The position numbers were made by a program, and so were the translations under genes. Below, piece after piece: positions 48,530-60,641 of a stretch of 64,000 nucleotides of DNA. This stretch comes from Paenirhodobacter enshiensis (lineage in GTDB: Bacteria; Pseudomonadota; Alphaproteobacteria; Rhodobacterales; Rhodobacteraceae): contig NZ_JFZB01000001.1 of NCBI RefSeq assembly GCF_000740785.1, forward strand, positions 62,001 through 126,000, given 5' to 3'. Position 1 is the stretch's first letter. Every line of letters begins with the position of its first letter. Under the pieces are notes generated by a model, which was not told the DNA's origin, ran no database searches, and saw only the letters and a program-made list of their open reading frames with translations.

Positions 48530-50467
48530 GTGCGACAGGCGACACGATTGCGGAGCGTTCCGCAAACGGCAGGGGCGGTGGTGACCTCGAGTCCGGCGCG
48601 GGTGCCGCTCGGCAAGCTTTTGCTCGATGCGAAGGCAGTGAGCTCTGGCGATCTGCTGCGCGCGGTCGCCCTGCGCGGGCGCGAGGAGGTGCGCCTTGGC
48701 GATATCCTGCTGACCCACGGCTGGGTGAGCGAGGCGGACCTGCTGGCGGCGCTGGCGGTGCAATGGTCGTCCTGCGTCGTCAATCTGTCGCGGGACGCGC
48801 CGGACCCGCGGCTGATCGACAGGCTGGGGGCAGAGATGTGCCTGCGCGAAGGGGTTCTGCCCTGGCGGCGCGTGGCCGGAGAGACCCTGATCGCCACCGC
48901 ACGCCCCGAAACATTCTCCGCCATCGCGCCCGATCTGATACGGCGGTTCGGCCCGTGCCGGATGGTTCTGGCCCCCGAGGCAGCGATCCACGCCGCGCTG
49001 CTGGCGCGCCGCCAGACCGCGCTGATCCGCCGTGCGGAGGCCTCTGTCCCCGCGGCGGAAAGCTGCCGGCACGACCGGGCGGGGGGGCTGCGTGGACCGG
49101 ATCTGGCACTCATCGCCCTCGCGGCGATCGCGCTCGGTCTGGTGCTGGCGCCGTTGTCGGTGTTCGGGCTGATCTTCGGCTGGACGATGCTGACGCTGAT
49201 CGCCTCAATGGTCCTGAAAGGCTGCACCGCCTGGGCGGAAGTGCGGGCGAGCACCCGGCTGAGGGGCACCGCCGACCGCCGCGGCCTGCCCGATCCTACG
49301 CCCGCGACGCCGATCCGGCTGCCGATGATCTCGCTTCTCGTGCCGCTTTACCGCGAGGCCGATATCGCGGCGCGGCTGGTTGCCCGCCTCGGGGCGCTGG
49401 CCTACCCGCGCGAGCTTCTGGATGTGCTTCTCGTGGTCGAGGAGGCCGACAGCCTGACCCGCGAGGCCCTTGCCGCCGCCGATCTGCCGCGCTGGATGCG
49501 AGTCGTCGTGGTGCCCGACGGGCCGGTGCGCACCAAGCCGCGCGCGATGAACTACGCACTGCATTTCTGCCGCGGCACGATTGTCGGGGTCTATGACGCC
49601 GAGGATTGCCCCGAGCCCGATCAGCTGCATGTCGTCGCCGCCCGCTTCGCCGCCGCACCGCCCGAAGTGGCCTGCCTGCAGGGCGTTCTCGACTTCTACA
49701 ACCCGCGCAGCAACTGGCTGGCGCGCTGCTTCACCATCGAATACGCGGTGTGGTTTCGCGTGTTTTTGCCGGGACTGGCGCGGCTCGGGCTGGTGGTGCC
49801 TCTCGGCGGCACGACGCTGTTCTTCCGCCGCGCGGTGCTCGACCGCCTCGGCGCCTGGGACGCCTGGAACGTGACCGAGGACGCCGACCTCGGCCTGAGG
49901 CTCGCCCGGCGCGGCTACCGGACCGAACTGATCCCCACCGTCACCGGCGAGGAAGCGAACTGCCGCCCCCTCCCCTGGGTGAAGCAGCGCTCGCGCTGGC
50001 TCAAGGGCTTCGCGATGACCTGGGCGGTGCATATGCGCGATCCCGTCGGGCTGTGGCGCGACCTCGGCACGAAGCGGTTCATCGCGGTGCAGGCGCTGCT
50101 GCTGGCCTCCTATTCGCAATACCTGCTCGCCCCGGTGCTGTGGAGCTGCTGGATCATGCTGATGGGCCTGCCCCATCCGGTTCAGGCGCTGTTGCCGCAT
50201 TGGGGGGTAATGGTGCTCGCCGCGCTGTTCATGGCGAGCGAGGTGCTCAATATCGCCGTCGCCGCCTGGGCGGTGCGCGGTGAGAACCACCGCCACCTGT
50301 TGCGCTGGACGCCAACGATGCACCTGTATTTCCCGCTAGGAACTTTCGCCGGATGGAAGGCGCTTTATGAAACCATCACCCGCCCGTTCTACTGGGACAA
50401 GACCTCGCACGGTCTGTTCGACGCTCCCCTGCCCCCGGCCGCGGCGGCCGAGGCCCCGCCCCCTTAA
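48530..50467 (+). CDS. Membrane glycosyltransferase family 2 with an N-terminal MshEN-type domain
   Basis: A 645-residue protein. Residues about 25-150 form a type II secretion GspE-N/MshEN-like domain with the c-di-GMP-binding pattern VRLGDILLTHGWVSEADLL then AALAVQ. Two helices follow (about 185-225). The GT2 catalytic domain, about 270-500, has SLLVPLYREADIA, GVYDAEDCPEPDQL, TEDADLGLRLARRGY and QRSRWLKG, a processive-synthase-type QxxRW motif. Four or so helices end the protein. This part list is that of NfrB-like c-di-GMP-controlled polysaccharide synthases, but with MshEN at the other end. The start is GTG at 48530 behind GGGAGGG; an ATG 20 codons earlier overlaps the CtrA site. It ends four bases into the convergent gntR gene. 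Confidence 0.88.
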   Translation: MRQATRLRSVPQTAGAVVTSSPARVPLGKLLLDAKAVSSGDLLRAVALRGREEVRLGDILLTHGWVSEADLLAALAVQWSSCVVNLSRDAPDPRLIDRLGAEMCLREGVLPWRRVAGETLIATARPETFSAIAPDLIRRFGPCRMVLAPEAAIHAALLARRQTALIRRAEASVPAAESCRHDRAGGLRGPDLALIALAAIALGLVLAPLSVFGLIFGWTMLTLIASMVLKGCTAWAEVRASTRLRGTADRRGLPDPTPATPIRLPMISLLVPLYREADIAARLVARLGALAYPRELLDVLLVVEEADSLTREALAAADLPRWMRVVVVPDGPVRTKPRAMNYALHFCRGTIVGVYDAEDCPEPDQLHVVAARFAAAPPEVACLQGVLDFYNPRSNWLARCFTIEYAVWFRVFLPGLARLGLVVPLGGTTLFFRRAVLDRLGAWDAWNVTEDADLGLRLARRGYRTELIPTVTGEEANCRPLPWVKQRSRWLKGFAMTWAVHMRDPVGLWRDLGTKRFIAVQALLLASYSQYLLAPVLWSCWIMLMGLPHPVQALLPHWGVMVLAALFMASEVLNIAVAAWAVRGENHRHLLRWTPTMHLYFPLGTFAGWKALYETITRPFYWDKTSHGLFDAPLPPAAAAEAPPP

Positions 50468-51102
50468 GGCCGGTCCTTGCGCCCGCTCGCCGCATCGAGG
50501 CGCAGCCGCGTCTCGAACGCCATCGAGATATGCGCCCGCAACGCACGCGAGGCCTCCTCGGGGTCGCCCTTGCGGATTCCGTCGACGATCGCCTGATGCT
50601 CGCGCAGCGCCGCATCGGGCCGGCCGCTCGCCGCGAGCGACGTCGTCGCGAGAAGCGCCATCGAGCGGTGCAGCAAATCGAGCTGCTGCACCAGAAACCT
50701 GTTGTGCGACGCCAGATGGATCTGCCGGTGGAACGTCTTGTTCGACCGCGCCAGCGCCGCCGGGTCGCTTTCCTGAGACCAATCCTCGTCGATCAGCTGC
50801 TGCAGGACGCGCACTTCCTCGGGCGCGGCATGTTTCGCCGCGAGCGCCGCTGCCAGCGCCTCCAGCTCTGCACGCACCGCGTAAAGCTCGGCCAGCTGGT
50901 TGTGATCGAGCGAGGCAACGATCAGGCTGCGCCCGTCACGCGCCAACATGCTTTGCGTCTCCAGCCGCTGCAGCGCCTCGCGGATCGGTGTGCGCGACAC
51001 GCCGAAACGGTCGGCCAGCTCGGATTCGACCAGCCGGTCACCCGGGCGATAGTCCCCCGCGTCGATCGCGTCGAGGATCATCGAATAGGCGTCCTTCTGC
51101 AT
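50464..51102 (-). CDS. GntR-family regulator, FCD type
   Basis: A 212-residue repressor. Winged helix-turn-helix at residues 5-70 (AIDAGDYRPGDRLVESELADR then FGVSRTPIREALQRLE) and an all-helical FCD effector domain after residue 80 (ELYAVRAELEALAAALAA, SNKTFHRQIHLASHNRFL, REHQAIVDGI), which in this family binds a metal ion and a small acid. The start at 51102 has AAGGAC upstream; the longer frame is antisense to the next genes. It has no obvious target beside it: the neighbour upstream (HAD phosphatase) is divergent. Its stop shares four bases with the glycosyltransferase stop. Confidence 0.9.
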   Translation of the reverse strand: MQKDAYSMILDAIDAGDYRPGDRLVESELADRFGVSRTPIREALQRLETQSMLARDGRSLIVASLDHNQLAELYAVRAELEALAAALAAKHAAPEEVRVLQQLIDEDWSQESDPAALARSNKTFHRQIHLASHNRFLVQQLDLLHRSMALLATTSLAASGRPDAALREHQAIVDGIRKGDPEEASRALRAHISMAFETRLRLDAASGRKDRP

Positions 51103-51225
51103 GTCTTGTCCTTGCAAAACCCTCGGAAAACCAGACGATAGGCGCCCCGCCTCCGACTGGCAAGCGCGGCATGTCGGCGCAGGCGGCAGTTGTGGCGCCC
51201 TCGTGCCGGGCGTAAGATCGTTACC

Positions 51226-51906
51226 ATGACCGACACGTCCTTCCCCGCCGACCCGGCCCCAGATTTCGCACATGTGACCGATTGGGTCTTCGACCTCGAC
51301 AACACGCTCTACCCACCGGGCGTGCGCCTGTTCGATCAGATCGAGCTGCGCATGACCGATTACGTGATGCGCACCCTCCGCGTCGGCCGCACCGAAGCCG
51401 ACCGGCTGCGCCGCCACTACTGGCAGCTTTACGGCACGACCCTCGCCGGGCTGATGGCCGAGAATGACATCGACCCCGAGGCCTACATGGCCGAAGTCCA
51501 TGACATTTCCTTCGACGCGCTGACCCCGGATCCGGCGCTGCATGACGCCATTGCCGATCTGCCCGGCCGCAAGATCGTGTTCACCAACGGCTCCGCCCCT
51601 TACGCGTCGCGTGTGCTCGAGGCGCGCGGCCTGTCGGGGCTGTTCGACGGGCTCTACGGCGTCGAGAACGCGAATTACCGCCCGAAGCCCGAGCGCATCG
51701 CCTTTGAAACCGTGTTCGGCAAAGCCGGCATCCGCCCCCGTCAGGCCGCGATGTTCGAGGACGATCCGCGCAATCTCGCCGCGCCCCACGCGATGGGGAT
51801 GCGCACCGTCCATGTCGCGCCCACACCGGTCGATGCGCCCCATATCGGCCATCACACCGACGACCTCGCGCGCTTTCTGACACGGATCAAGGCGCGCCAG
51901 GGCTGA
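51226..51906 (+). CDS. HAD-superfamily pyrimidine 5'-nucleotidase-like hydrolase
   Basis: A 226-residue phosphatase. HAD motif I is VFDLDNTLYPPG, motif II VFTNGSAPYA, motif III Lys in YRPKPERIAFE and motif IV FEDDPRNL. The helical cap (LRMTDYVMRTLRVGRTEADR and onward) resembles yeast Sdt1-type pyrimidine 5'-nucleotidases. Start ATG at 51226, 36 bases inside the longer open frame, because MTDTSF begins the normal N-terminus. It is divergent from gntR and 91 bases before the UbiH-type gene. Confidence 0.85.
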   Translation: MTDTSFPADPAPDFAHVTDWVFDLDNTLYPPGVRLFDQIELRMTDYVMRTLRVGRTEADRLRRHYWQLYGTTLAGLMAENDIDPEAYMAEVHDISFDALTPDPALHDAIADLPGRKIVFTNGSAPYASRVLEARGLSGLFDGLYGVENANYRPKPERIAFETVFGKAGIRPRQAAMFEDDPRNLAAPHAMGMRTVHVAPTPVDAPHIGHHTDDLARFLTRIKARQG

Positions 51907-51997
51907 GCGCGCGACACCAGTCCCGCGCCGGCTCTGGACGGGGCCGCGAAACACCCTAAATCGGCTGCGAGAGTGCAGCGAACGCAAGGAAGACAGC

Positions 51998-53191
51998 ATG
52001 GAAACGGTCGATGTCGTGATCTCGGGCGGCGGCGTGGCAGGGCTGACGGCGGCGGCGGCCTTCGCCTCCTCGGGCTTTTCTGTGACCTGCGTCGACCCGA
52101 CCCCCCCAGTCACCGACGAACGTTCCGAAGGGGCCGACATGCGCTCGACCGCCTTCCTGCAGCCCTCGCGCGACGTGCTGGAACGCGCCGGGCTGTGGCC
52201 GCGGCTCGTGCCTCATGCCGCGCCCCTCAACATCATGCGTATCGTCGACGCAGGTGGCGCCGAGCCCACGCCGCGCCTGACGCGCGATTTCGTCGCGGCC
52301 GAACTCTCCGATCAGCCGTTCGGCTGGAACTTCCCGAACTGGCTGCTGCGCCGCGAGATGGTCGCGCGCCTCGCCGAGCTCGGCAATGTCGATTTCCGTC
52401 CCGGCGTCGCCACCACCGGCCTCGCCACCCGCGCCTCGGGGGCCGAGGTCACGCTCTCCGACGGCAGCCGCATCGCCGCGCGCCTGGTGATCGGCGCGGA
52501 CGGGCGCGACTCCTTCATCCGCGAGGCCTCCGGCATCCGCGCGAAGACCACGCATTACGGCCAGAAGGCACTCGCCTTCGCCGTCACCCACCCCATCCCG
52601 CATCAGAACGTCTCGACCGAGATCCACCGCTCGGGCGGCCCGTTCACCTTCGTGCCGCTGCCCGACCGCGACGGCAAACCCTCCTCCGCCATCGTCTGGA
52701 TGGAGCGCGGCCCCGAGGCCGAGCGCCTCGCCGCCCTGCCGAAAGACGAATTCGAAGCCGAGGCGACGCGGCGCTCGGGCGGCATCTTCGGCCCGCTGAC
52801 GCTCGAAACCCGCCGCGCCGTCTGGCCGATGATCACCCGCCTCGCCGAGCGTTTCACCGCCGAGCGCACCGCCCTGATCGCCGAGGCCGCCCATGTCATC
52901 CCGCCGATCGGCGCGCAGGGGCTGAACATGTCGCTCGCCGATCTGACCTGCCTGCTCGCGCTGTGCGAGAAGGATCCCGCCCATATCGGCGAACGCGCCA
53001 TGCTCGACGCCTATGGCCGGCGCCGCTGGCCCGAGGTGAAGGCGCGCGAGATCGGCATCGACCTGCTCAACCGCGCCTCGATGATGGCGCCGCGACCGCT
53101 GCGCGATCTGCGGGCGGGGCTTCTGGGCGCGCTCTACAGCCTGCCGCCGGTGCGTCGCACGCTGATGCGCGCGGGCCTCGGCGTCCGCTGA
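51998..53191 (+). CDS. UbiH/UbiF/COQ6-family FAD-dependent hydroxylase
   Basis: Predicted ring hydroxylase of ubiquinone synthesis, 397 residues. The FAD dinucleotide-binding site is VISGGGVAGLTAAAAFASSG, the conserved DG motif is VIGADGRDSFIREASG, and the second FAD motif is LIAEAAHVIPPIGAQGLNMS. The Gly-Asp of that last motif is Glu-Ala here, a small deviation. Which ring position it hydroxylates (UbiL- or UbiH-like) cannot be read from sequence. A repeat copy follows. Confidence 0.88.
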   Translation: METVDVVISGGGVAGLTAAAAFASSGFSVTCVDPTPPVTDERSEGADMRSTAFLQPSRDVLERAGLWPRLVPHAAPLNIMRIVDAGGAEPTPRLTRDFVAAELSDQPFGWNFPNWLLRREMVARLAELGNVDFRPGVATTGLATRASGAEVTLSDGSRIAARLVIGADGRDSFIREASGIRAKTTHYGQKALAFAVTHPIPHQNVSTEIHRSGGPFTFVPLPDRDGKPSSAIVWMERGPEAERLAALPKDEFEAEATRRSGGIFGPLTLETRRAVWPMITRLAERFTAERTALIAEAAHVIPPIGAQGLNMSLADLTCLLALCEKDPAHIGERAMLDAYGRRRWPEVKAREIGIDLLNRASMMAPRPLRDLRAGLLGALYSLPPVRRTLMRAGLGVR

Positions 53192-53204
53192 GCGAAGGCA
53201 GCCC

Positions 53205-53275
53205 CCGCCTCTTTCGGCTTTCCCCAAATATCCCGGGGGAGTCTCCGAAGGAGACGGGGGCAGAGCCCCCTGCCC
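53205..53275 (-). repeat. Structured repeat, locus 9 (reverse)
   Basis: Tail CTTTCGGCTTTCC, core AAATATCCCGGGGG, second hairpin GTCTCC-GAA-GGAGAC (a stem sequence unlike all others) and first hairpin GGGGGC-AGA-GCCCCC. It lies between the convergent UbiH-type gene and ureG. Confidence 0.85.
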
Positions 53276-53302
53276 CCGTCCCGCAAAACGACCCGCCGAC
53301 GC

Positions 53303-53923
53303 TTACTCGGCCGCGAGTTCCAACCCACCTTCCCGCTGCAAGAACCCGACCACGGCGTCGATCCCCACGCCCTGACGCAGCCGCGCCATGACATAGGGTT
53401 TCGTCCCCCGCGCCGCCCGCGTATCGCGTTCCAGCAGCTCCGGATCCACGCCGACATAGGGCGCGAGGTCGGTCTTGTTGACGATCAGCAGGTCCGAACG
53501 CGTCAGCCCCGGCCCCTTCTTGCGCGGAATGTCCTGCCCGGCGGCGGTGTCGATCACGTAGATCGTCAGATCCGCCAGCTCCGGGCTGTAGGTCGCCGCC
53601 AGATTGTCGCCGCCTGATTCGATCAGCACCAGATCCAGATCGGGAAACTGCGCGTTCAGATCCGCGATGGCCGCGAGGTTGATCGAGGCATCCTCGCGGA
53701 TCGCGGTATGCGGGCAGCCGCCGGTCTCGACACCGCGGATCCGCTCGGCGGGCAGCACCTGGGCACGCATCAGCGCCTCGGCATCCTCGCGGGTGTAGAT
53801 GTCATTCGTCACCACCGCCATCGAGCAGCGCCCCGCCAGCGCGCGGCACAGCTGTTCCGTCAGCGTGGTCTTGCCCACTCCCACCGGCCCGCCGATGCCG
53901 ACGCGCAAAGGTCCGTTCGTCAT
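53303..53923 (-). CDS. ureG: Urease accessory GTPase UreG
   Basis: GTP-dependent nickel delivery to urease, working with UreD, UreF and UreE. The 206-residue protein has the P-loop [17 protein letters not shown], the metal-binding Cys-Pro-His in [37 protein letters not shown] and [11 protein letters not shown]. It starts within the ureF stop (ATGA) and is the last gene of ureDABCEFG. Confidence 0.96.
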   Translation of the reverse strand: MTNGPLRVGIGGPVGVGKTTLTEQLCRALAGRCSMAVVTNDIYTREDAEALMRAQVLPAERIRGVETGGCPHTAIREDASINLAAIADLNAQFPDLDLVLIESGGDNLAATYSPELADLTIYVIDTAAGQDIPRKKGPGLTRSDLLIVNKTDLAPYVGVDPELLERDTRAARGTKPYVMARLRQGVGIDAVVGFLQREGGLELAAE

Positions 53924-54591
53924 GTCCTGAAGATCCTCACTTCCATCGTCTCATGCGCCATCGCGCCCAGATCGGCGCGGAAGGCCGAGGTGGCAAGCGC
54001 CCCGGTTCCCGCCCGTGCGGCGCGCGAGGCCAGCTCCGCGATGCGCGGATGCAGCCCCGCCAGCACCCTCTGCCCCGCCGCCTGACCGAGCGGCATGAAC
54101 CGCACCGCGCAGGACACGAGGTTCGAGGCGAAGGCATGGAGAAACAGCGCGATCGCCGGCTCAGCCGGCGCGTTGACCCGCAGCGCCGCCCGCGCGAAGG
54201 CCAGAGGCAGCGGCAAAGCCGCCTCCGCCGCGCCGGTCATCTCGTTGCGCGCCAGGGTGAAGGCGCGGCCCTGCGCCTCGGTCTCGGCCAGACGTTCGGC
54301 GGAACCGGCCAGCGCGCGGGCGAGATCGGCAAGCGGCTCCAACGCCTCACCCGCAAGCGCCGCGCCGATCAGCACCGCGTCATTCCACCCCGCCCCGTAG
54401 CGCAGGATGTCGTCGAGCCAGTCGGAGAGCGCCGCCTCGGAGCGCACCTCATCCGCCGCGATGGCCTGTTCGAGGCCGTGGCTGTAGGCAAACGCCCCGG
54501 TCGGAAACGCCGGCGACAGCCATTGCATCAGATCGAGCCAGACCGTCAGACCGGCACCGTCTGCCCCGGTCTCAGCCTCAGCCGTGCACAT
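53920..54591 (-). CDS. ureF: Urease accessory protein UreF
   Basis: UreF joins UreD and UreG in the urease activation complex. The 223-residue protein shows [44 protein letters not shown] and [20 protein letters not shown]. The ATG at 54591 overlaps the end of ureE by 14 bases; the longer open frame runs back through ureE and is rejected. It overlaps ureG by four bases. Confidence 0.93.
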   Translation of the reverse strand: MCTAEAETGADGAGLTVWLDLMQWLSPAFPTGAFAYSHGLEQAIAADEVRSEAALSDWLDDILRYGAGWNDAVLIGAALAGEALEPLADLARALAGSAERLAETEAQGRAFTLARNEMTGAAEAALPLPLAFARAALRVNAPAEPAIALFLHAFASNLVSCAVRFMPLGQAAGQRVLAGLHPRIAELASRAARAGTGALATSAFRADLGAMAHETMEVRIFRT

Positions 54592-55081
54592 GGAAGCTGC
54601 CGTCGCCATGGCTGTGGCCGAACAGCGTCGCGCCATGCTCGTGGCCCATCGTGCGGCCCATGCCATAGGCGCCGCCCTCGGGGCGGAACGGCTCGACCGT
54701 CTCGGTCACCTTCGCGCCAAGCTGTTCCAGCATCGCCTTCAGCACATGGTCTTGCCGGATCACCAGCCGCAGCGGCTCGATCTGGCACGGCGTATGGCGG
54801 TTGCCGATATGCCAGGCGAGACGTGTCAGATTGCCGGTCACCGACAGGCAGGGCTCGACGCCCGGACGCACCTCGATCAGCCGCCCGTCGTCGAGGCGAA
54901 ACGCCTCGCCGCCGGTCAGGTTGGTGACCTCCGCGAGATCGACCAGAAAGTCGATCCCCCCCGCCGAGGTCAGCCGCTTGCGGCGCAAAAAACGCCCCTC
55001 GTAATCGAGGGCGACATGATCGGCCGCCCCCGTCCACTCCCCGGCCGGGATCACGCTTTGGGCATGGATCAGATCGGACAT
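54578..55081 (-). CDS. ureE: Urease accessory nickel chaperone UreE
   Basis: Nickel-binding chaperone, 167 residues. It has DHVALDYEGRFLRRKRLTSAG, the peptide-binding domain, WHIGNRHTPCQIEPLRLVIR with the conserved metal-site His, and DHVLKAMLEQLGA. The C-terminus is His-rich ([19 protein letters not shown]), a nickel-storing tail. It starts eight bases after the ureC stop. The ATG at 55081 opens the normal UreE N-terminus; the rest of the longer frame lies within ureC. Confidence 0.94.
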   Translation of the reverse strand: MSDLIHAQSVIPAGEWTGAADHVALDYEGRFLRRKRLTSAGGIDFLVDLAEVTNLTGGEAFRLDDGRLIEVRPGVEPCLSVTGNLTRLAWHIGNRHTPCQIEPLRLVIRQDHVLKAMLEQLGAKVTETVEPFRPEGGAYGMGRTMGHEHGATLFGHSHGDGSFHVHG

Positions 55082-55089
55082 CGGCAGCC

Positions 55090-56795
<1,706 letters not shown>

Positions 56796-56796
<1 letters not shown>

Positions 56797-57101
56797 CACA
56801 GGTCTCCCATCACGGTCTGGTTGAAGCCGAACACCCGGCGCGATCCGCGATAGGGGATCAGCCGGACCTCGCGGGTCTGACCCGGCTCGAAGCGCACCGC
56901 GGTCCCCGCCGCGATGTCGAGCCGCATCCCTCGCGCCGCGGCGCGGTCGAAGGACAGCCCGGCGTTGGTCTCGGCGAAATGGTAATGCGAGCCGACTTGG
57001 ATCGGACGGTCGCCGGTGTTCGAGACGGTCAGCACGATGGCCTCCAGCCCCTCGTTCAGCGTGATCTCGCCAGCGGCGGGAAGGATCTCTCCGGGAATCA
57101 T
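56796..57101 (-). CDS. ureB: Urease beta subunit UreB
   Basis: Structural subunit, 101 residues: [58 protein letters not shown] and GFNQTVMG. Length and order are typical of the three-subunit bacterial urease. It starts eight bases after the ureA stop. Confidence 0.96.
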
Positions 57102-57109
57102 GGCGGACC

Positions 57110-57412
57110 TCAGCGAATGGGATGGTGAACGGTGACGAGCTTGGTGCCGTCGGGGAAGGTCGCCTCGATCTGGATCGCGGGGATCATCTCGGCGATGCCG
57201 TCCATACATTGCGCGCGGGTGATGACGGCGGCGCCCGCCTCCATCAGATCGGCCACGGAGCGGCCGTCGCGCGCGCCCTCGACCACGAAATCCGAGATGA
57301 TGGCGATCGCCTCGGGGTGGTTCAGCTTGACGCCGCGTTCCAGCCGGTTGCGCGCGACCATCGCGGCAAGGCTGATCAGCAGCTTTTCCTTCTCGCGGGG
57401 GCTCAGGTTCAT
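57110..57412 (-). CDS. ureA: Urease gamma subunit UreA
   Basis: Structural subunit, 100 residues: [60 protein letters not shown] and [20 protein letters not shown]. It follows ureD by nine bases. Confidence 0.97.
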   Translation of the reverse strand: MNLSPREKEKLLISLAAMVARNRLERGVKLNHPEAIAIISDFVVEGARDGRSVADLMEAGAAVITRAQCMDGIAEMIPAIQIEATFPDGTKLVTVHHPIR

Positions 57413-57421
57413 GCTTCCCTC

Positions 57422-58243
57422 TTACAGTTGCCACACGCGCGGCGGGGCGGCGCCCTGCCGCAGCGCGGTCATCAAAGCCAGTATCTGCCGGCGCAGCGGC
57501 CAGCCGTCAGCGGCCAGCATCCGCACGACGCATTTTCCGTCAAAGGCCGAGGCCGCCCCCTCCACCCCCTCATGGCCGAGAGCGGCGCGCGCGGCCGGCA
57601 GCGCATCCTCGGCGCCGCGGGTGCACAGAACGAGCGTGGCGAAGGCGCGCGCACCCCTCAGCACGGCACCGCGCGGGCCCTGGGCGAGGGGTTCGCCGCT
57701 CAGCCGGAAGGGCTCCAGAAACACCGGCTTGCCCGCACGCTCGATCCGGCGGGTATCGCGGAAATTCAGCGTCTGAACCGTCTCGCCCATCGCGGCGCGG
57801 CCGAGGATCACCGCCTCGATCATCAGACAGCCCGCCTCGGGGGTAAGCGCGATCACCGTCTCGCGCTCCAGATCCGCGCGGTCGAACAGAATGGTCTCCT
57901 GCGGCAGCCAGTCGAGCCAGCCGGCGCCGTGCACCTCGTGGCGCACCGTGACACGGGCCGGACCGTGATCGGCGCGATAGGCGCGCTCGGCCGCCTGAGT
58001 GGTGGCGATCAGCCGGGTGTCGGTTTCCGTGGCATAGGACAGCAGGTCGCCCGAGGTCAGCCCGCCCGCGGTGTTGAGAAACACCACCTCCGGCACGCCG
58101 CGCACCCGGGGCAGAAGCGCCTTGCCGCAGCCTTGCTGGCGCAGACCGCTCAGCCGGCCATCGCGAAACCGCGCCGCCGCCTCGCCCTGGGCGCGCTGCA
58201 TCTGGGCCTGCGGGGCCGTTTCCGGATCGGGGGTGTCGAACAT
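57422..58243 (-). CDS. ureD: Urease accessory protein UreD
   Basis: Scaffold of the activation complex, 273 residues, first gene of the cluster. Motifs: [55 protein letters not shown] and [12 protein letters not shown]. No nickel or urea transporter gene is found beside the cluster in this window. 112 bases separate it from the Lrp-type genes, and these bases hold its promoter, which I could not pinpoint. Confidence 0.95.
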   Translation of the reverse strand: MFDTPDPETAPQAQMQRAQGEAAARFRDGRLSGLRQQGCGKALLPRVRGVPEVVFLNTAGGLTSGDLLSYATETDTRLIATTQAAERAYRADHGPARVTVRHEVHGAGWLDWLPQETILFDRADLERETVIALTPEAGCLMIEAVILGRAAMGETVQTLNFRDTRRIERAGKPVFLEPFRLSGEPLAQGPRGAVLRGARAFATLVLCTRGAEDALPAARAALGHEGVEGAASAFDGKCVVRMLAADGWPLRRQILALMTALRQGAAPPRVWQL

Positions 58244-58355
58244 CGGTCTCTCCTCAGCCGATTTACCCCCAAGCCGAAGCCCGCGTCCATCCCGCGCGCC
58301 TTAAACCGCGCCACACCCGGGGCGAAGCGCACAAAATTCAGGCGCACGGCACCCC

Positions 58356-58814
58356 CTACCCCAACGGCCCCGGCAAGCGCTCCTCGGACAGAAGCACATT
58401 CGCCTCGACCTGACCGATACCGGGCAGCGTCAGGATGCGGCGGCGCAGGATGCGCTCGAAATCGGCGATGTCGCGGGCGCGCACCTTGATGCGGTAATCG
58501 AACACCCCAAGGACATGCTGCACCACCTGCACCTCGGGGATGGCGGTCACCGCGCGCTCGAAATCCTCGAGGCTGACCCGCCCGCGCGTGCCGATCTTGA
58601 TCCCCAGAAACACCGTCACCCCGAAACCCACCGCGGCGAGGTCCAGCTCCAGCCGGCGCCCGGCGATGGCGCCCTGCTCGGTCAGCCGCTGGATCCGGCG
58701 CCAGCACGCCGGCTGCGACAGCCCCACCCGGCGCCCGAGCGCGCCCGCCGACAGCGTCGCATCCTGTTCCAGCGCCCGCAGGATCGCCCGGTCGGTATCG
58801 TCGAGCGCGATCAC
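58356..58814 (-). CDS. Lrp/AsnC-family regulator, second of a tandem pair
   Basis: A 152-residue regulator with a winged helix-turn-helix (LDDTDRAILRALEQDATLSAG-type start, GRRVGLSQPACWRRIQRLTE) and a RAM/AsnC effector domain (VFLGIKIGTRGRVSLEDFER, VVQHVLGVFDYRIKVRARDI, LPGIGQVEANVLLSE). The start is GTG at 58814, overlapping the first regulator's stop as GTGA, so both are made from one mRNA and may form mixed oligomers. Both end up 152 residues long. Confidence 0.88.
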   Translation of the reverse strand: MIALDDTDRAILRALEQDATLSAGALGRRVGLSQPACWRRIQRLTEQGAIAGRRLELDLAAVGFGVTVFLGIKIGTRGRVSLEDFERAVTAIPEVQVVQHVLGVFDYRIKVRARDIADFERILRRRILTLPGIGQVEANVLLSEERLPGPLG

Positions 58815-59269
58815 AGCGGCAGCTCCGTCGTGTCCTTGATCGAGGACACCAGCATCAGCGCCTCGGTGTCCTGGATATGCGGCAGCGTCAGGATGCGGTC
58901 GCGATAGATCTCCTTCCAATGCTCCATGTCGCGCGCGATCACGTTCAGACGCACGTCGGTCTGGCCGAGGAAGGTCTGGATCTCCAACACCTCTGGCACC
59001 AGCCGCGCGGCGGCGATGAACTCGTCAAAGGCGCGCGGATGAGTCTTGTCGAGGGTGAAGCGCAGCGACACCTCGATCTCCCAGCCGAGGCGACGCCAGT
59101 CGATCACCGCCTGCGTGCCGCGGATGACGCCCGCCTCGCGCAGCTTCTCGATCCGGCGCCAGCAGGTCGCGGTGGTGATGCCGGCACGTTCGGCCAAGGC
59201 GGCCACCGCCATCGCCGGATCGGCCAGCAGGTTGCGCAGGATGCGCCGGTCAGTATCGTCTATCTGCAT
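58811..59269 (-). CDS. Lrp/AsnC-family regulator, first of a tandem pair
   Basis: A regulator with winged helix-turn-helix (MQIDDTDRRILRNLLADPA, AERAGITTATCWRRIEKLRE) and RAM domain (EVSLRFTLDKTHPRAFDEF, VLEIQTFLGQTDVRLNVI, LPHIQDTEALMLVSSIKD). The ATG at 59269 gives 152 residues, equal to its partner; an ATG seven codons earlier (59290) is also possible and neither has a clear ribosome site. It is divergent from ilvC, a common target of branched-chain amino-acid-sensing Lrp proteins. Confidence 0.88.
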   Translation of the reverse strand: MQIDDTDRRILRNLLADPAMAVAALAERAGITTATCWRRIEKLREAGVIRGTQAVIDWRRLGWEIEVSLRFTLDKTHPRAFDEFIAAARLVPEVLEIQTFLGQTDVRLNVIARDMEHWKEIYRDRILTLPHIQDTEALMLVSSIKDTTELPL

Positions 59270-59282
59270 GACTGTTTCGATA

Positions 59283-60416
<1,134 letters not shown>

Positions 60417-60433
60417 TCGGGCGACGGGCGCGG

Positions 60434-60558
60434 CGTTTCCCTTTCGATTCGCCGCAAATATCCCGGGGGTGAGGGCCGCGAGGCCCGAGGGGGCGGAGCC
60501 CCCTCCCCTTGCCTTTGCGGGGCGGAGCCCCCTCCCCTTTGCCTCTGCGGGGAGCTGC
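60434..60558 (-). repeat. Structured repeat, locus 10 (reverse, with an extra first hairpin)
   Basis: Tail CTTTCGATTCGCC, core AAATATCCCGGGGG, second hairpin GGGCC-GCGA-GGCCC and first hairpin GGGGGC-GGA-GCCCCC. A second first-hairpin module follows (near 60518-60535) in a 30-base tandem duplication of the GCGGGGCGGAGCCCC type. It lies between ilvC and the sulfotransferase gene, which run in the same direction. Confidence 0.85.
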
Positions 60559-60641
60559 CTGCCTGCGTCACGCGGGCAAGCGCCCCGCCTTCCGGATCCG
60601 GTCGCCTTGCGAGGCGGCCGATTTCTTTCTAGCCTGCCCCC

